DNA of 64,000 nt from contig NZ_LT574837.1 of NCBI RefSeq assembly GCF_900086725.1, forward strand, positions 598,479-662,478. The letters are read 5' to 3'. Position 1 is the stretch's first letter. Every line of letters starts with the position of its first letter. Below, piece after piece: positions 33,312 to 41,968 of this stretch. Under the pieces are notes generated by a model. The model was not told the origin of the DNA. It did not search any database and saw nothing but the letters and a program-made list of their open reading frames with translations. This DNA comes from Bariatricus massiliensis. Lineage in GTDB: Bacteria; Bacillota; Clostridia; Lachnospirales; Lachnospiraceae. A program made the position numbers and the translations under genes.

Positions 33312-34307
33312 TCAGCTAATATACAGAATCGGCACGTCTCCGAGTACACGCTTTATTTCCGCCCTGAGAAATTCCTCTGCCTCCGCCCGTATCTCCGGGC
33401 GGTAGCAGTATCTCCCCCTTCCCCTTCCGGTCATCAATTCCTTGTCGTACAGCTGCGGGGCTTGGGGGAACGCATCGCCGTTGATTGCACGGTGTATATA
33501 AGAATATGTCATCAAAATAATCTCCAGAAACATCTGCTTCTTCATGCTCCCACTAAGACTTTCATTCAATTCCTCCAAAAGCTCCGTATACATCTCCTTC
33601 CAGCCCTCCACAAGAATTACCGGCGCTATCAGCAGACCGCAGGGATATCCTGCCTCACACATTTTATTGACAGCATCGATTCTTTGTTTGAGGCTGGAAG
33701 TCCCAAGCTCAATTCTCCTGATAATCGGCTGCGGATTCACGCTCATGCGGAAAATCACCTTTCCCTTGTGTTCCAGAGCAAGGAGAGGCTCCACCATATC
33801 GAACTTTGTGGGAAATGTAAGCTTTCCTCTTCCCTCTTCTGCAAACCTCGGAATCGTATACAGCAGATTATCCGTAATCGTATTCTCCAACACAAGATCA
33901 CTGTTGCTTCCAATTTCGAAGGTCAGAGGAGACTCGCTTTTTAGACTGCGTCTAATCAGCCGGTCCAGCATCTGCTCTCGATTGACAAAAACCCGTAAAT
34001 ATGCGCATTTATTATAATTGCATACCAGATAGCAGTAGAGGCACATGGCCGTACAGCCGGAAGAAGTGTAAGGGACCAGATAATCGGAAACCTTCTGGTT
34101 TTCCACATATTTATGTGTTTTCCGAGTACCGATTATAAGATTCCTCTTCATATGCCCGAATTCAGCATTCGGTTTCTCACGCATCTCCTTGATAGAATTG
34201 TGATTTTCAATCTCTATCCAAGGCAAATTCTTAAATTCTTCCCTCAACTTCTCTCCTAGCGTATAATTGAGACTATCCGGCTCATAATAAACTGCGTCAA
34301 ATTTCAT
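33312..34307 (-). CDS. splB: Spore photoproduct lyase-like radical SAM protein
   Basis: 331 residues, close to the usual SplB length. The radical SAM cluster motif is CTAMCLYC at C85, C89 and C92, followed by YLVCNYNKC. Downstream blocks TFEIGSNSDLVLENT, FRMSVNPQPIIRRIELGT and APVILVEGW fit SplB. SplB repairs the thymine dimer formed in UV-irradiated spore DNA. From memory, the conserved thiol near residue 141 of the B. subtilis enzyme lies in an ACTSD context; here the aligned position is Ser in GSNSD. It is either a clostridial variant or a paralogue with changed chemistry. Confidence 0.82.
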   Translation of the reverse strand: MKFDAVYYEPDSLNYTLGEKLREEFKNLPWIEIENHNSIKEMREKPNAEFGHMKRNLIIGTRKTHKYVENQKVSDYLVPYTSSGCTAMCLYCYLVCNYNKCAYLRVFVNREQMLDRLIRRSLKSESPLTFEIGSNSDLVLENTITDNLLYTIPRFAEEGRGKLTFPTKFDMVEPLLALEHKGKVIFRMSVNPQPIIRRIELGTSSLKQRIDAVNKMCEAGYPCGLLIAPVILVEGWKEMYTELLEELNESLSGSMKKQMFLEIILMTYSYIHRAINGDAFPQAPQLYDKELMTGRGRGRYCYRPEIRAEAEEFLRAEIKRVLGDVPILYIS

Positions 34308-34367
34308 TTTTCGTCCTTTCTCTGGCAGATGGCAGCGTTTTTCTTAGTATCTGCGTTTCTGCCTGAA

Positions 34368-34889
34368 TTATAACGAAAAATCTCCCAGCACTATATCTTT
34401 TACCGGAACTCGTGTCTGGCTGTGGCGCTCTGGACTTGCAGGGGATTCACTGCTGTAGCCGACAGCCAGAATGTTGATTGGCTCCAGATTATCGGGGATT
34501 TGGAATTCTTCCCGCAGCACGTCTGGTCTGAAATGGCAGATCCATACGCTTCCCAGACCTAGCTCCTCGGCTTCCAGCATCATGTGGTCGGTAAGAATCG
34601 TGGCGTCAATATCACAGGTATTCTTATTATCATAGGAGCGAACCCAAGCCTTTTCATGGTCGGCACACACAATGACAGCAAGAGGAGCCTGATAAATGTT
34701 TGCCGCTTTCGCAACCTTTAAAAGTCCCTCTTCCTCTTGTACTACAAGGAGGCGGACCGGCTGGCGGTTCGCGGCAGTGGGAGCCACATGGGCCGCCTCC
34801 AATATCTTCTCTAATTTTTCAGGCTCTACCTTTCTGTCCTGATACGCACGTACAGAGTATCTTTGCTTTGCCAGTTCTAAAAATTTCAT
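34368..34889 (-). CDS. Nitroreductase-family flavoprotein
   Basis: 173 residues from ATG 34889 (AAGGAT with good spacing). The N-terminus LAKQRYSVRAYQDRKVEP, then AAHVAPTAANRQPVRLLVV and EAEELGLGSVWICHFR, are the FMN-binding blocks of the small nitroreductase family. It reduces nitro or quinone compounds using NAD(P)H. It is divergent from an HxlR regulator 136 bp away, a common regulatory pairing. Confidence 0.9.
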   Translation of the reverse strand: MKFLELAKQRYSVRAYQDRKVEPEKLEKILEAAHVAPTAANRQPVRLLVVQEEEGLLKVAKAANIYQAPLAVIVCADHEKAWVRSYDNKNTCDIDATILTDHMMLEAEELGLGSVWICHFRPDVLREEFQIPDNLEPINILAVGYSSESPASPERHSQTRVPVKDIVLGDFSL

Positions 34890-34971
34890 CTTATCCATCC
34901 TTTCTTATTATATTCTGTGATATAATCATAACATTAATTTTCATTTATGCAAGAACGCACTATTTCGGTAT

Positions 34972-34997
34972 ATACTATGCATTTTAATATATAGTAT
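34972..34997. promoter_or_regulatory. Probable HxlR operator
   Basis: ATACTAT at 34972-34978 and ATAGTAT at 34991-34997 form an inverted repeat with a 12-bp centre, between the divergent nitroreductase and HxlR starts and 28 nt before the regulator ATG. The dyad spacing suits a dimeric winged-helix regulator. Confidence 0.5.
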
Positions 34998-35024
34998 CCA
35001 AAAGAAACTATAAGGAGGATTCTT

Positions 35025-35360
35025 ATGAAATATTGTCAACAGCAATTCAATTATCCGGTAGAAGCGACGCTGCACCTGATAGGCGGCAAATACAAATCTG
35101 TCATTCTCTGGCATTTAAAGGATAAAACCTTACGCTTTAGTGAACTCCAACGATTGATTCCAAAGGCCACCCCCAAAATGCTTACACAGCAGCTGCGGGA
35201 ACTGGAAAGCAGTAATATGGTTCACAGGACCGTCTACCCGGTAGTGCCTCCAAAGACGGAATACTCACTCACAGAATTTGGACTCACCGTCATTCCTGTC
35301 CTTGACGCTATGTGCCGCTGGGGGACAGATTATCTGGAATCCGGAAATCATGACTCGTAA
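35025..35360 (+). CDS. HxlR-family transcriptional regulator
   Basis: 111 residues, one winged helix-turn-helix: IGGKYKSVILWHLKDKTLRFSEL, IPKATPKMLTQQLRELESSNMVHR, and a C-terminal dimerisation helix. A redox-type cysteine sits near the N-terminus (KYCQQQF). AAGGAGG precedes the ATG. It probably represses or senses for the divergent nitroreductase. Confidence 0.93.
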   Translation: MKYCQQQFNYPVEATLHLIGGKYKSVILWHLKDKTLRFSELQRLIPKATPKMLTQQLRELESSNMVHRTVYPVVPPKTEYSLTEFGLTVIPVLDAMCRWGTDYLESGNHDS

Positions 35361-35377
35361 TTCTTTGAATTTCTTGT

Positions 35378-36421
35378 CTACTTTGCCTGTTTTCTCCCCC
35401 GTCTGGTGACAGCCCCTATCATAAGCGCCAGACTTCCCCATGCACAATACGCACTGTACCTACTGTGCATCAGAAGTTCCGCGTCACCGGGAAGGCGTTT
35501 ATATTCTGCGATGCTTCTGGCCGACTCGGCCAGTTGTGCCGCCAGCCCGCTATAAAATCCGAAGTCCGACCACCTTGTTGGTATATAGTCAAGGCTGAAC
35601 CGAAAGCTGTACTTTATCCCGGCAAAGATTAACACAATCAGGCCAGCAGACCACAGAAATGTGAGTCCATAACCTACATATCTGTTCGTGAACCGCCGGA
35701 CTGTTCTTTTTAAATTGAAATAGTAATGTATACAGAATACCCATACCGGCAACGTTATAAACAAAAAATTGAACGCAGAATAATCACCACCGGAAAGCAT
35801 CACCTTTGGTTCTCCGTACCCCTGCTGCATCAGCCAGCCTTTCGCATCAGAGGCAGCCACCCTATCCGGATAGCTCATTTCTGCGAAAGGAAAACCTGCC
35901 GCCGGATTCTGAATCCAAAGCATCCGTTTCCCGCTCTTTACGATTCCCCGGATAATATATTCCTTACCGCCAAACTTCAGTGGCTTTCCCACCACGTCAC
36001 TGCTGCCAAACAGGGCTTTTGCCCCTGCTTCACTGAGTGCGCATCCGTCTGTATCGCTCTTAACAGGATACCCTCCTTCCACCAGCCTGTCAGGCATGAC
36101 CTTTCCCAAATCTCCATACCCCTCTATAAGCGCAAATCCATCCACACGGGAGCAATCTTCTGTGCTTACTTCGGCCTGCTCCTTCAGCTTCCACAGCGTG
36201 ATATCCGGAATATCCGGTTCCTCTTTCTTCTGCTCATAATATTCACTGAGCTGCACTGCACTTATAACATCATCCTCAAATCTGACACGTATCACATTTT
36301 CGGTCCGATATATATAAATATATTGTATGGCGGAAAACACCAGAAGGAATACACTCAGCAGCGTTAACATAATTTGAGATGTCCTAATCTTCTTCCTCAA
36401 CCCTGAACCTGTCTCCTTCAT
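35378..36421 (-). CDS. MacB-like membrane protein with extracytoplasmic domain
   Basis: 347 residues. One membrane span (about 18-36), an extracytoplasmic domain of about 180 residues resembling the MacB periplasmic core (ALSEAGAKALFGSSDVVGKPLKFGGKEYIIRGIV), then two or three C-terminal spans (about 225-320) and a basic tail. It overlaps the HlyD-type gene by 38 nt; the start could instead be an internal ATG near 36370. Unlike true MacB there is no ATPase domain, and none is encoded in the operon. It is the last gene of the mixed transporter operon. Confidence 0.6.
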   Translation of the reverse strand: MKETGSGLRKKIRTSQIMLTLLSVFLLVFSAIQYIYIYRTENVIRVRFEDDVISAVQLSEYYEQKKEEPDIPDITLWKLKEQAEVSTEDCSRVDGFALIEGYGDLGKVMPDRLVEGGYPVKSDTDGCALSEAGAKALFGSSDVVGKPLKFGGKEYIIRGIVKSGKRMLWIQNPAAGFPFAEMSYPDRVAASDAKGWLMQQGYGEPKVMLSGGDYSAFNFLFITLPVWVFCIHYYFNLKRTVRRFTNRYVGYGLTFLWSAGLIVLIFAGIKYSFRFSLDYIPTRWSDFGFYSGLAAQLAESARSIAEYKRLPGDAELLMHSRYSAYCAWGSLALMIGAVTRRGRKQAK

Positions 36422-37925
36422 TGATTTCTTTGTTACTTCCTTTTATAATTTTCGTCTCGTTGGTGAATGCGCCTTCCACTGCCATCTGCTCCACATCCTT
36501 GGCCTTTTTCGTAAGGTTAAGCCTCTCCGCCACATACTCCTCTCCGAGGATTGTGCTTTTTTTCCGTGCTACAAGGCAGTAAACGCCCTTTTGATCCTCA
36601 CGCACTGCCCCCATGGGCAGGATCCAGTCATAGCGTATATCGGAATCCTTGTTGACGGCATAATCTCCCGTCATGCCGTCTGCATATTCATCCCCCTCAA
36701 GCTTTGCTGTGATATACATGACCTCCCCCTGATTCGAGGATGTCCCCGGGCTGCCTTCCGTGCCATCTCCATTCCCGCCTTCTCCCTGTTTCCCCATCTC
36801 GGTGCGAATATCGGCAATCTTAAGTTTTTTCTTCTCTTTCAGACCAGTGAATTCCACTTCCATGGTATCCCCCACCTTAAGCCTTTGGGCATTCTCCTTG
36901 TCGACAGAAGCCAAGAACTCATATCCACCTGTACCGATTCTGATATATTCCTGCCCGGAAGTAATCATCCCTTCCGTCAGACTGTTCTCTGTGACCGTTC
37001 CCTTCACCGGTGATTTAATGACTCCCCCGTCATCCATTATCGCTTCCAGCCTATCCACCACCTTCTGCTGCTGTTGGATATCTATCTCCAGTCCCTGCTG
37101 TGTAATATCAGAACCTTGCTGTGCTTTTTGGCGGTTGGCTTTTGCATTTTCATCTTCCTTGGCAGCCACCTCATAGGCCGTCTGTGCCTGCTCCAAGGCG
37201 TCCGCAGCCGCATTTCTGCTCTCCTCCAGCGCAGCAATCTGCGCCTTCTTCTCCGCTGCGGCCCGCTCTAACTCTTGCTCAATACCGCTGACCGTCTGGT
37301 CGTAAATACTTTTGGCCTCCGGGTTACTTTCTCCCCCCTGCTCGAGGAAAGTATCATAGGCGGCCTTCTTATCCGTCTCCGCCTTTCTCTGTCTCTCCGC
37401 CGCTTCATCTTTCTCTGCCGCCACTGCCGCCGCAAGCTTATCTGCCGCTTCATTATAGCGCTTCTGCTCTAGGGCAAGGCTCTTGCCCGCCGAAAAGGTC
37501 TGGGGAGTCACCGCATCCGGTGTGGCATTCACCCGTTCTCCCTCCAACTGCAGCTTAAGCTGGGCAAGCTTTGCATTCTGTTCCTCAAGAACCCTCGACA
37601 GTTCATCCGTTTCTATCACGGCAAGCACATCTCCCGCCTCAACGTTTGTCCCCGGCTTCGTTATCTCCTTCACTCTAAGACTATCCGGCACAGTGACAAG
37701 CTCTCCTTCCGAAGCTACGACACTGCCTGCCCCCTTCATCTTATAGTTCAAGTTCCCCGGCGCAGGCTTGAAAAGCTGCGCTTTTGGCATAATCACAGAG
37801 TCTGCGGCCCTTGACACGAAGGTACAGAGCAGCATCACCACAAAAAAGATGCCAAGCATCTGTCCCCAGAACGCCCTCTTTTTTAGCTTATTTTTTATGT
37901 TAACAGATTTTAACCATTGAACCAT
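36384..37925 (-). CDS. HlyD/MacA-type membrane fusion adaptor protein
   Basis: 513 residues. N-terminal membrane anchor (about 22-40), a lipoyl/barrel half (KEITKPGTNVEAGDVLAVIE), a long coiled-coil hairpin (about 110-280, rich in Ala/Glu/Lys), the second lipoyl half (GGVIKSPVKGTVTENSLTEGM), and beta-barrel domains at the C-terminus. Such adaptors connect inner-membrane exporters to the outside in MacAB-type systems. Here it follows sugar-importer-type permeases by 16 nt and precedes a MacB-like protein. Confidence 0.82.
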   Translation of the reverse strand: MVQWLKSVNIKNKLKKRAFWGQMLGIFFVVMLLCTFVSRAADSVIMPKAQLFKPAPGNLNYKMKGAGSVVASEGELVTVPDSLRVKEITKPGTNVEAGDVLAVIETDELSRVLEEQNAKLAQLKLQLEGERVNATPDAVTPQTFSAGKSLALEQKRYNEAADKLAAAVAAEKDEAAERQRKAETDKKAAYDTFLEQGGESNPEAKSIYDQTVSGIEQELERAAAEKKAQIAALEESRNAAADALEQAQTAYEVAAKEDENAKANRQKAQQGSDITQQGLEIDIQQQQKVVDRLEAIMDDGGVIKSPVKGTVTENSLTEGMITSGQEYIRIGTGGYEFLASVDKENAQRLKVGDTMEVEFTGLKEKKKLKIADIRTEMGKQGEGGNGDGTEGSPGTSSNQGEVMYITAKLEGDEYADGMTGDYAVNKDSDIRYDWILPMGAVREDQKGVYCLVARKKSTILGEEYVAERLNLTKKAKDVEQMAVEGAFTNETKIIKGSNKEINEGDRFRVEEED

Positions 37926-37941
37926 AGTGCCTCTCCTTGCT

Positions 37942-38787
37942 CTATTCTTTCAGCCCTGATGCCGCGATTCCCTGCTCCAGATACGCCTGCCCCCATAAGA
38001 ATAAGAAGACCGCAGGAAGCATCATTACAATAGAGGCGGCAAAGGAAACGTTCATCTTATCGGCTGTGATATTAGGTAAATACAACGATAGCGGCCACAA
38101 GTTCTTCGTCTTTAAAAAAGTCATGGGCTGTTCGATTACATTCCAGCATTCCAAAAATCCGAGTATAACAGCCGATATAATCCCCGGCAGTGCCATAGGA
38201 ATACCGATGGAAGTAAATACCCGGAATTCCCCGGCTCCGTCAATTCTGGCCGCGTCCATTAACGAATCTGGTATCCCCGCAAACGCCTTCGTCATGATAA
38301 ATACCGGGAACGTATTAAAGATTCCCGGGAGTATCAGCGCGAAGTGTGTATCCAGTATCTGGAATTTCTTCAAGACCAGATATCCGGATACCATAGTAAC
38401 TTGAAACGGCATAATCATCAAAATCATATATAAAAGCATCAGTACATTTCTTCCTCTGAACTTATAGCGTGCCAGAGCCCACGCCGCCGGCATCCCTATC
38501 AGCAGCTGCCCCAGAAGTATGGGAAAGACTTGCTTACATGAATTCCAGAACATCACGAAAAATCCCGGTGAATCAAGAAGCAGTTCCACATACGGCGCCA
38601 ATGTGGGGAACTGAGGAAGCAGAGTAAAGCGCGCCTTTCCTCCCGTCCCCGCAAGCACAGCCCCTGTGTTCTTTATCAGCTCCGTGCTCCCCATCAGCGA
38701 CTGGGCCGCCATAAAGAAAAGCGGAAACCAAATCACACTGCTCAGCACGACAAGGCCAGCCGTAATCATTCTATTTTTTCTTTTCAT
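37942..38787 (-). CDS. Carbohydrate ABC transporter permease, MalG-type
   Basis: 281 residues from ATG 38787; a TTG or ATG a few codons earlier is also possible. About six spans, with the EAA coupling loop as DAARIDGAGEFRVFTSIGIPMALPG (EAA---G form) near residue 195. It pairs with the MalF-type permease it overlaps. The ATPase that would energise the pair is not encoded in the operon; many Firmicutes use a shared MsmX-type ATPase elsewhere in the genome. Confidence 0.88.
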   Translation of the reverse strand: MKRKNRMITAGLVVLSSVIWFPLFFMAAQSLMGSTELIKNTGAVLAGTGGKARFTLLPQFPTLAPYVELLLDSPGFFVMFWNSCKQVFPILLGQLLIGMPAAWALARYKFRGRNVLMLLYMILMIMPFQVTMVSGYLVLKKFQILDTHFALILPGIFNTFPVFIMTKAFAGIPDSLMDAARIDGAGEFRVFTSIGIPMALPGIISAVILGFLECWNVIEQPMTFLKTKNLWPLSLYLPNITADKMNVSFAASIVMMLPAVFLFLWGQAYLEQGIAASGLKE

Positions 38788-39688
38788 GGGATACATGCAC
38801 TCCAATCATAATCAACGCTGCGGCCAATGCCATCATGACAGAGGCCGCACTCATTTTCTGTATGTCAAGTTTCACGAACCAATTGTTGAACAGATGCTGC
38901 AGCATATAAATGCTCTTATGGGGATAGTCCCCCGCAATCAAATACGCCTCCCGGAATACCTTGAAAGAATTCACCAGCGATAAGACCGCTATCATCGCTG
39001 CCGTAGGCTTTAAAAGAGGCAGGGTAATATAATAAAAACACTCCTTTTTCCCCGCCCCGTCTATACGTGCCGCCTCATAAAGCGATTCTGGTATCTCATT
39101 CAGCCCTGCCAGCCACAGTACCATGTCGTAGCCCGTATTCTTCCACAGATAGCTGAATACAAGTACATAGAATGCGGACGGTCCGTTCATCCAGTCGGTA
39201 GGGCTGATATGAAACTTCTCAATAAATCCGTTCAAGTAGCCGCTGTTGTCAAATACCAGCCTCCACAGCACTACGATGGAGGCAACCGGTATTGCCATAG
39301 GGAATAAAAATATGGTCTTTAGCAGTTCTTTCAATTTTGAAATACTGCTTATCAACACTGCTATCGTAAGGGACAACAGCATAAGCAGAGGGATACAGAC
39401 AGCTATGAAGCGTACTGTATTGGAGACAGCCAGCTTAAAAGAGCTTTTCCCCAGCACGGTAAGATAATTATCCACGCCTACGAAGCTGCCTCCCATGGCA
39501 TCAAGAAAGGAGCGTCTGAATACATCCAGAAATGGGAATAAAATAAATATTCCCACTCCTATAAAGCTCGGTAAAAGAAAAAGGTATGGTTTGGCCTTAT
39601 TCCGAGAGATACGTGTCTGCCTTTTCGGCGATATCCGCCGCTGCCTCTTCCGCCGATCTACTGCCGTCAAAATATGTTTTAGCTCCAT
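38771..39688 (-). CDS. Carbohydrate ABC transporter permease, MalF-type
   Basis: 305 residues. A highly basic N-terminal tail (RRKRQRRISPKRQTR) precedes six spans (PYLFLLPSFIGVGIFILFPF onward) and the coupling loop EAARIDGAGKKECFYYITLPLL. The ATG at 39688 gives a 92-nt overlap with the binding-protein gene; no good start lies inside the downstream part, so the overlap seems real. With the MalG-type partner it forms the importer channel. Confidence 0.85.
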   Translation of the reverse strand: MELKHILTAVDRRKRQRRISPKRQTRISRNKAKPYLFLLPSFIGVGIFILFPFLDVFRRSFLDAMGGSFVGVDNYLTVLGKSSFKLAVSNTVRFIAVCIPLLMLLSLTIAVLISSISKLKELLKTIFLFPMAIPVASIVVLWRLVFDNSGYLNGFIEKFHISPTDWMNGPSAFYVLVFSYLWKNTGYDMVLWLAGLNEIPESLYEAARIDGAGKKECFYYITLPLLKPTAAMIAVLSLVNSFKVFREAYLIAGDYPHKSIYMLQHLFNNWFVKLDIQKMSAASVMMALAAALIMIGVHVSHEKKK

Positions 39689-41828
39689 CTAATATCATCT
39701 CTCCTATAATATCATCCTTCTGAACCGGCACGACCAGCTTCTTTCCCAGCTCAGCCAGCGACTGTACTTCTGATTTAGAGGGAAGCCTGATAATATCTTC
39801 CACCGGTTCTCCGCGCTCTCCATCTTCGGTTGCGGAGGCAGAGGACGATACCCCTATCTCGGCTGCATTTTCCCCGGGTTCTTCATCTATATCGTCTATC
39901 CACGCCTTCATTGCCGGCATATTTACCGGAAATCCGCCTTCTATATCCACAGATTGTATTTCCTCAGACAGGAGCACCTTCACGAACTCTTCTGCCAATT
40001 CTATATTTTTGGACGCCTTATTAATACCGACAATATCGTGAGGTGTATAGATTTCGTTGACGTCCGCCGGAACGGCTCCCATCTTCCGCAGATAATGGAA
40101 CGGCATCATCATCCCCATGACTCCCTTGATCTCATGGGCGCTTATAGAACCGTCCTCAGCCATACTGCCGGCGCCTCCTACGTCCCAGTCAGATTCTTCC
40201 TGTCCTCCGGCCTCACCATAGAAGCTTAAGTTGTCGTCGGATTCCTCGACTTTTCCTGCCGCTTCAATCAATTTGGCAAGTAATTTTGTATCAATCTGTT
40301 GTTTATCATTGATAATATCCCTGTAATACATATTTAACAGAAGGCGCATCACTGCTTCCTTATTTGTCTTCTCAAAGACATTTTCCCATCCGTGTTCCGC
40401 TATATAGGCAGTCAGTGCATCTGCCGATTTGAAAATCTCTGTCTTATCACCGCTTCCTGCCAAAATCGGGATGCCATAGCGGGTAGGAATCTGATATATT
40501 TTTCCTTCCTTTTTGTACGGCCCCACAATATTATCCATAATCTCAGACTTTTTCTCTATCTCTTTCAATAAACTGCCCAAGTCCGCCAGAACACCTTTTT
40601 CAATATAAGAATCCGCCGGCAGGCCGTCCAGCATAAGAATATCCGCTCCGCTGCCTCCAAGCAGCTCTGTGTTGAGCGCACGGATACTGTCCGCCTTTGT
40701 CCCTGTTCCCTCTCCCACGTTTCCAGTCTTGTATTCTATCCCTACGTCGGGATGATCTTCCTGAAATTTGGCTATGGCCTGCCGCACTGCACTGCTCTCA
40801 TTCAGGCCATATACCGTCAAAATCTGAGAAGGTTTGGCCTTTGCCGTCTTGTCATATACATAGCGGTACATTTTGAATGTCGTCGAGCCGCTTATCGATT
40901 GATTTGAAAACAATAACGTATACTCGCCCTTCACCGCTTCTACCATATCCACGATACTTGCTTGTGCAGCCCCGAACCCAGAAGTATTCTGTCCAATCAA
41001 ATCTTCAGAAATGCTGCCACCCAGCGTCAAATGGTGGAGTCCTTTTGAATCGGCATAAATACAGTCATCACTGTCTCCCAGTTTGACAATTCCGCCTAAG
41101 TCCATATCCGCGTACACCGTTTTATCCAGTTCATTCCCGCTTTCCGTATCATAACAGAATAATTCACCGTCTTCACTGCCGCTCAGAAGGATTTTATTGT
41201 CTTTGACATCCATCGGCATCGCCGCCACATTGAGCGACTGCCCACTGACAAAGCTTCCGATTTTTTCCCCTGTGCCCTGCTCATACATTGCGGTTTCACC
41301 CGTCAGTAAATCCGCCAGAAAAATGTTCCCCTCTTTATCCACACAAAGATTGGTGATATACGGGTACATTTCCCCGCTGTCCATCCCCAGCGCCGGTATA
41401 TCAATGGGCTGGCTGCTGCCATCGCCCGCATCTTTCACTACATAGGATCTGCCTTCACTGTCGCTGAACAAGGCATAGAGATTCCCGTCCTCGCCCCGGA
41501 TTACTTTTATAAGCCTGTCTTTTGACTGTCCTGCGTGAGTCAGCCATGACGCATCGCCCTCTGTAAACGCATTCCCGTCGTAGTGGTAGGCCAGATACGT
41601 ACTGTCCGCTTGATTAAGCGCAAAAAGAACCGCGCCTTTCTCTTCTCCTTTTACAAGCCCCACTGCCTCTTCATTCTCTTTTAGGGGGAGTTCAATCTCT
41701 TTTTCTACATATCTGCCCTTGCCATCGTCACCGCTCTTACCTCCGGCTTTCTTCGTACTGCAGCCCGAAAGTCCCGCTATAGTTATAGATACAGCCAGCA
41801 TGGCCACTATGAACCTTCTTATTTTCAC
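39597..41828 (-). CDS. Lipoprotein: beta-propeller-like region fused to a sugar-type solute-binding domain
   Basis: 743 residues from a GTG at 41828, chosen because GGAGG lies 8 nt upstream and it leaves a clean signal peptide ending in the lipobox LSGC. Residues about 50-330 carry short repeats such as GEDGNLYALFSD, DKEGNIFLADL and SEDGELFCYDTESG, which look like a beta-propeller. From about 335 (SQILTVYGLNESSAVRQAIAKFQEDHPDVGIEYK) it is a family 1 solute-binding domain, with GADILMLDGLPAD and IYQIPTRYGIPIL. It is the first gene of the operon and divergent from a two-component system. The substrate is unknown. Confidence 0.8.
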   Translation of the reverse strand: MKIRRFIVAMLAVSITIAGLSGCSTKKAGGKSGDDGKGRYVEKEIELPLKENEEAVGLVKGEEKGAVLFALNQADSTYLAYHYDGNAFTEGDASWLTHAGQSKDRLIKVIRGEDGNLYALFSDSEGRSYVVKDAGDGSSQPIDIPALGMDSGEMYPYITNLCVDKEGNIFLADLLTGETAMYEQGTGEKIGSFVSGQSLNVAAMPMDVKDNKILLSGSEDGELFCYDTESGNELDKTVYADMDLGGIVKLGDSDDCIYADSKGLHHLTLGGSISEDLIGQNTSGFGAAQASIVDMVEAVKGEYTLLFSNQSISGSTTFKMYRYVYDKTAKAKPSQILTVYGLNESSAVRQAIAKFQEDHPDVGIEYKTGNVGEGTGTKADSIRALNTELLGGSGADILMLDGLPADSYIEKGVLADLGSLLKEIEKKSEIMDNIVGPYKKEGKIYQIPTRYGIPILAGSGDKTEIFKSADALTAYIAEHGWENVFEKTNKEAVMRLLLNMYYRDIINDKQQIDTKLLAKLIEAAGKVEESDDNLSFYGEAGGQEESDWDVGGAGSMAEDGSISAHEIKGVMGMMMPFHYLRKMGAVPADVNEIYTPHDIVGINKASKNIELAEEFVKVLLSEEIQSVDIEGGFPVNMPAMKAWIDDIDEEPGENAAEIGVSSSASATEDGERGEPVEDIIRLPSKSEVQSLAELGKKLVVPVQKDDIIGEMILDGAKTYFDGSRSAEEAAADIAEKADTYLSE

Positions 41829-41878
41829 TTTATAAGCCTCCATTTCATTTTAAGTATGCCTTAAGTCTACCAGACAGT

Positions 41879-41929
41879 TCTCTAAAAATCTTTTAAGGTT
41901 TATGATTGTTTTTAAAGATTTTTTAGAGA
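41879..41929. promoter_or_regulatory. Inverted repeat in the divergent promoter region, likely response-regulator site
   Basis: TCTCTAAAAATCTTTTAA at 41879-41896 is mirrored by TTTAAAGATTTTTTAGAGA at 41911-41929. It lies between the divergent lipoprotein and response regulator starts. A TATACT -10-like hexamer at 41939-41944 serves the plus-strand regulator, so the repeat overlaps where its -35 would be. A phosphorylated OmpR-type regulator or a repressor could bind here. Confidence 0.5.
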
Positions 41930-41968
41930 AATATTTGTTATACTAAAAAGAAAAAGGATGCTGTCATC

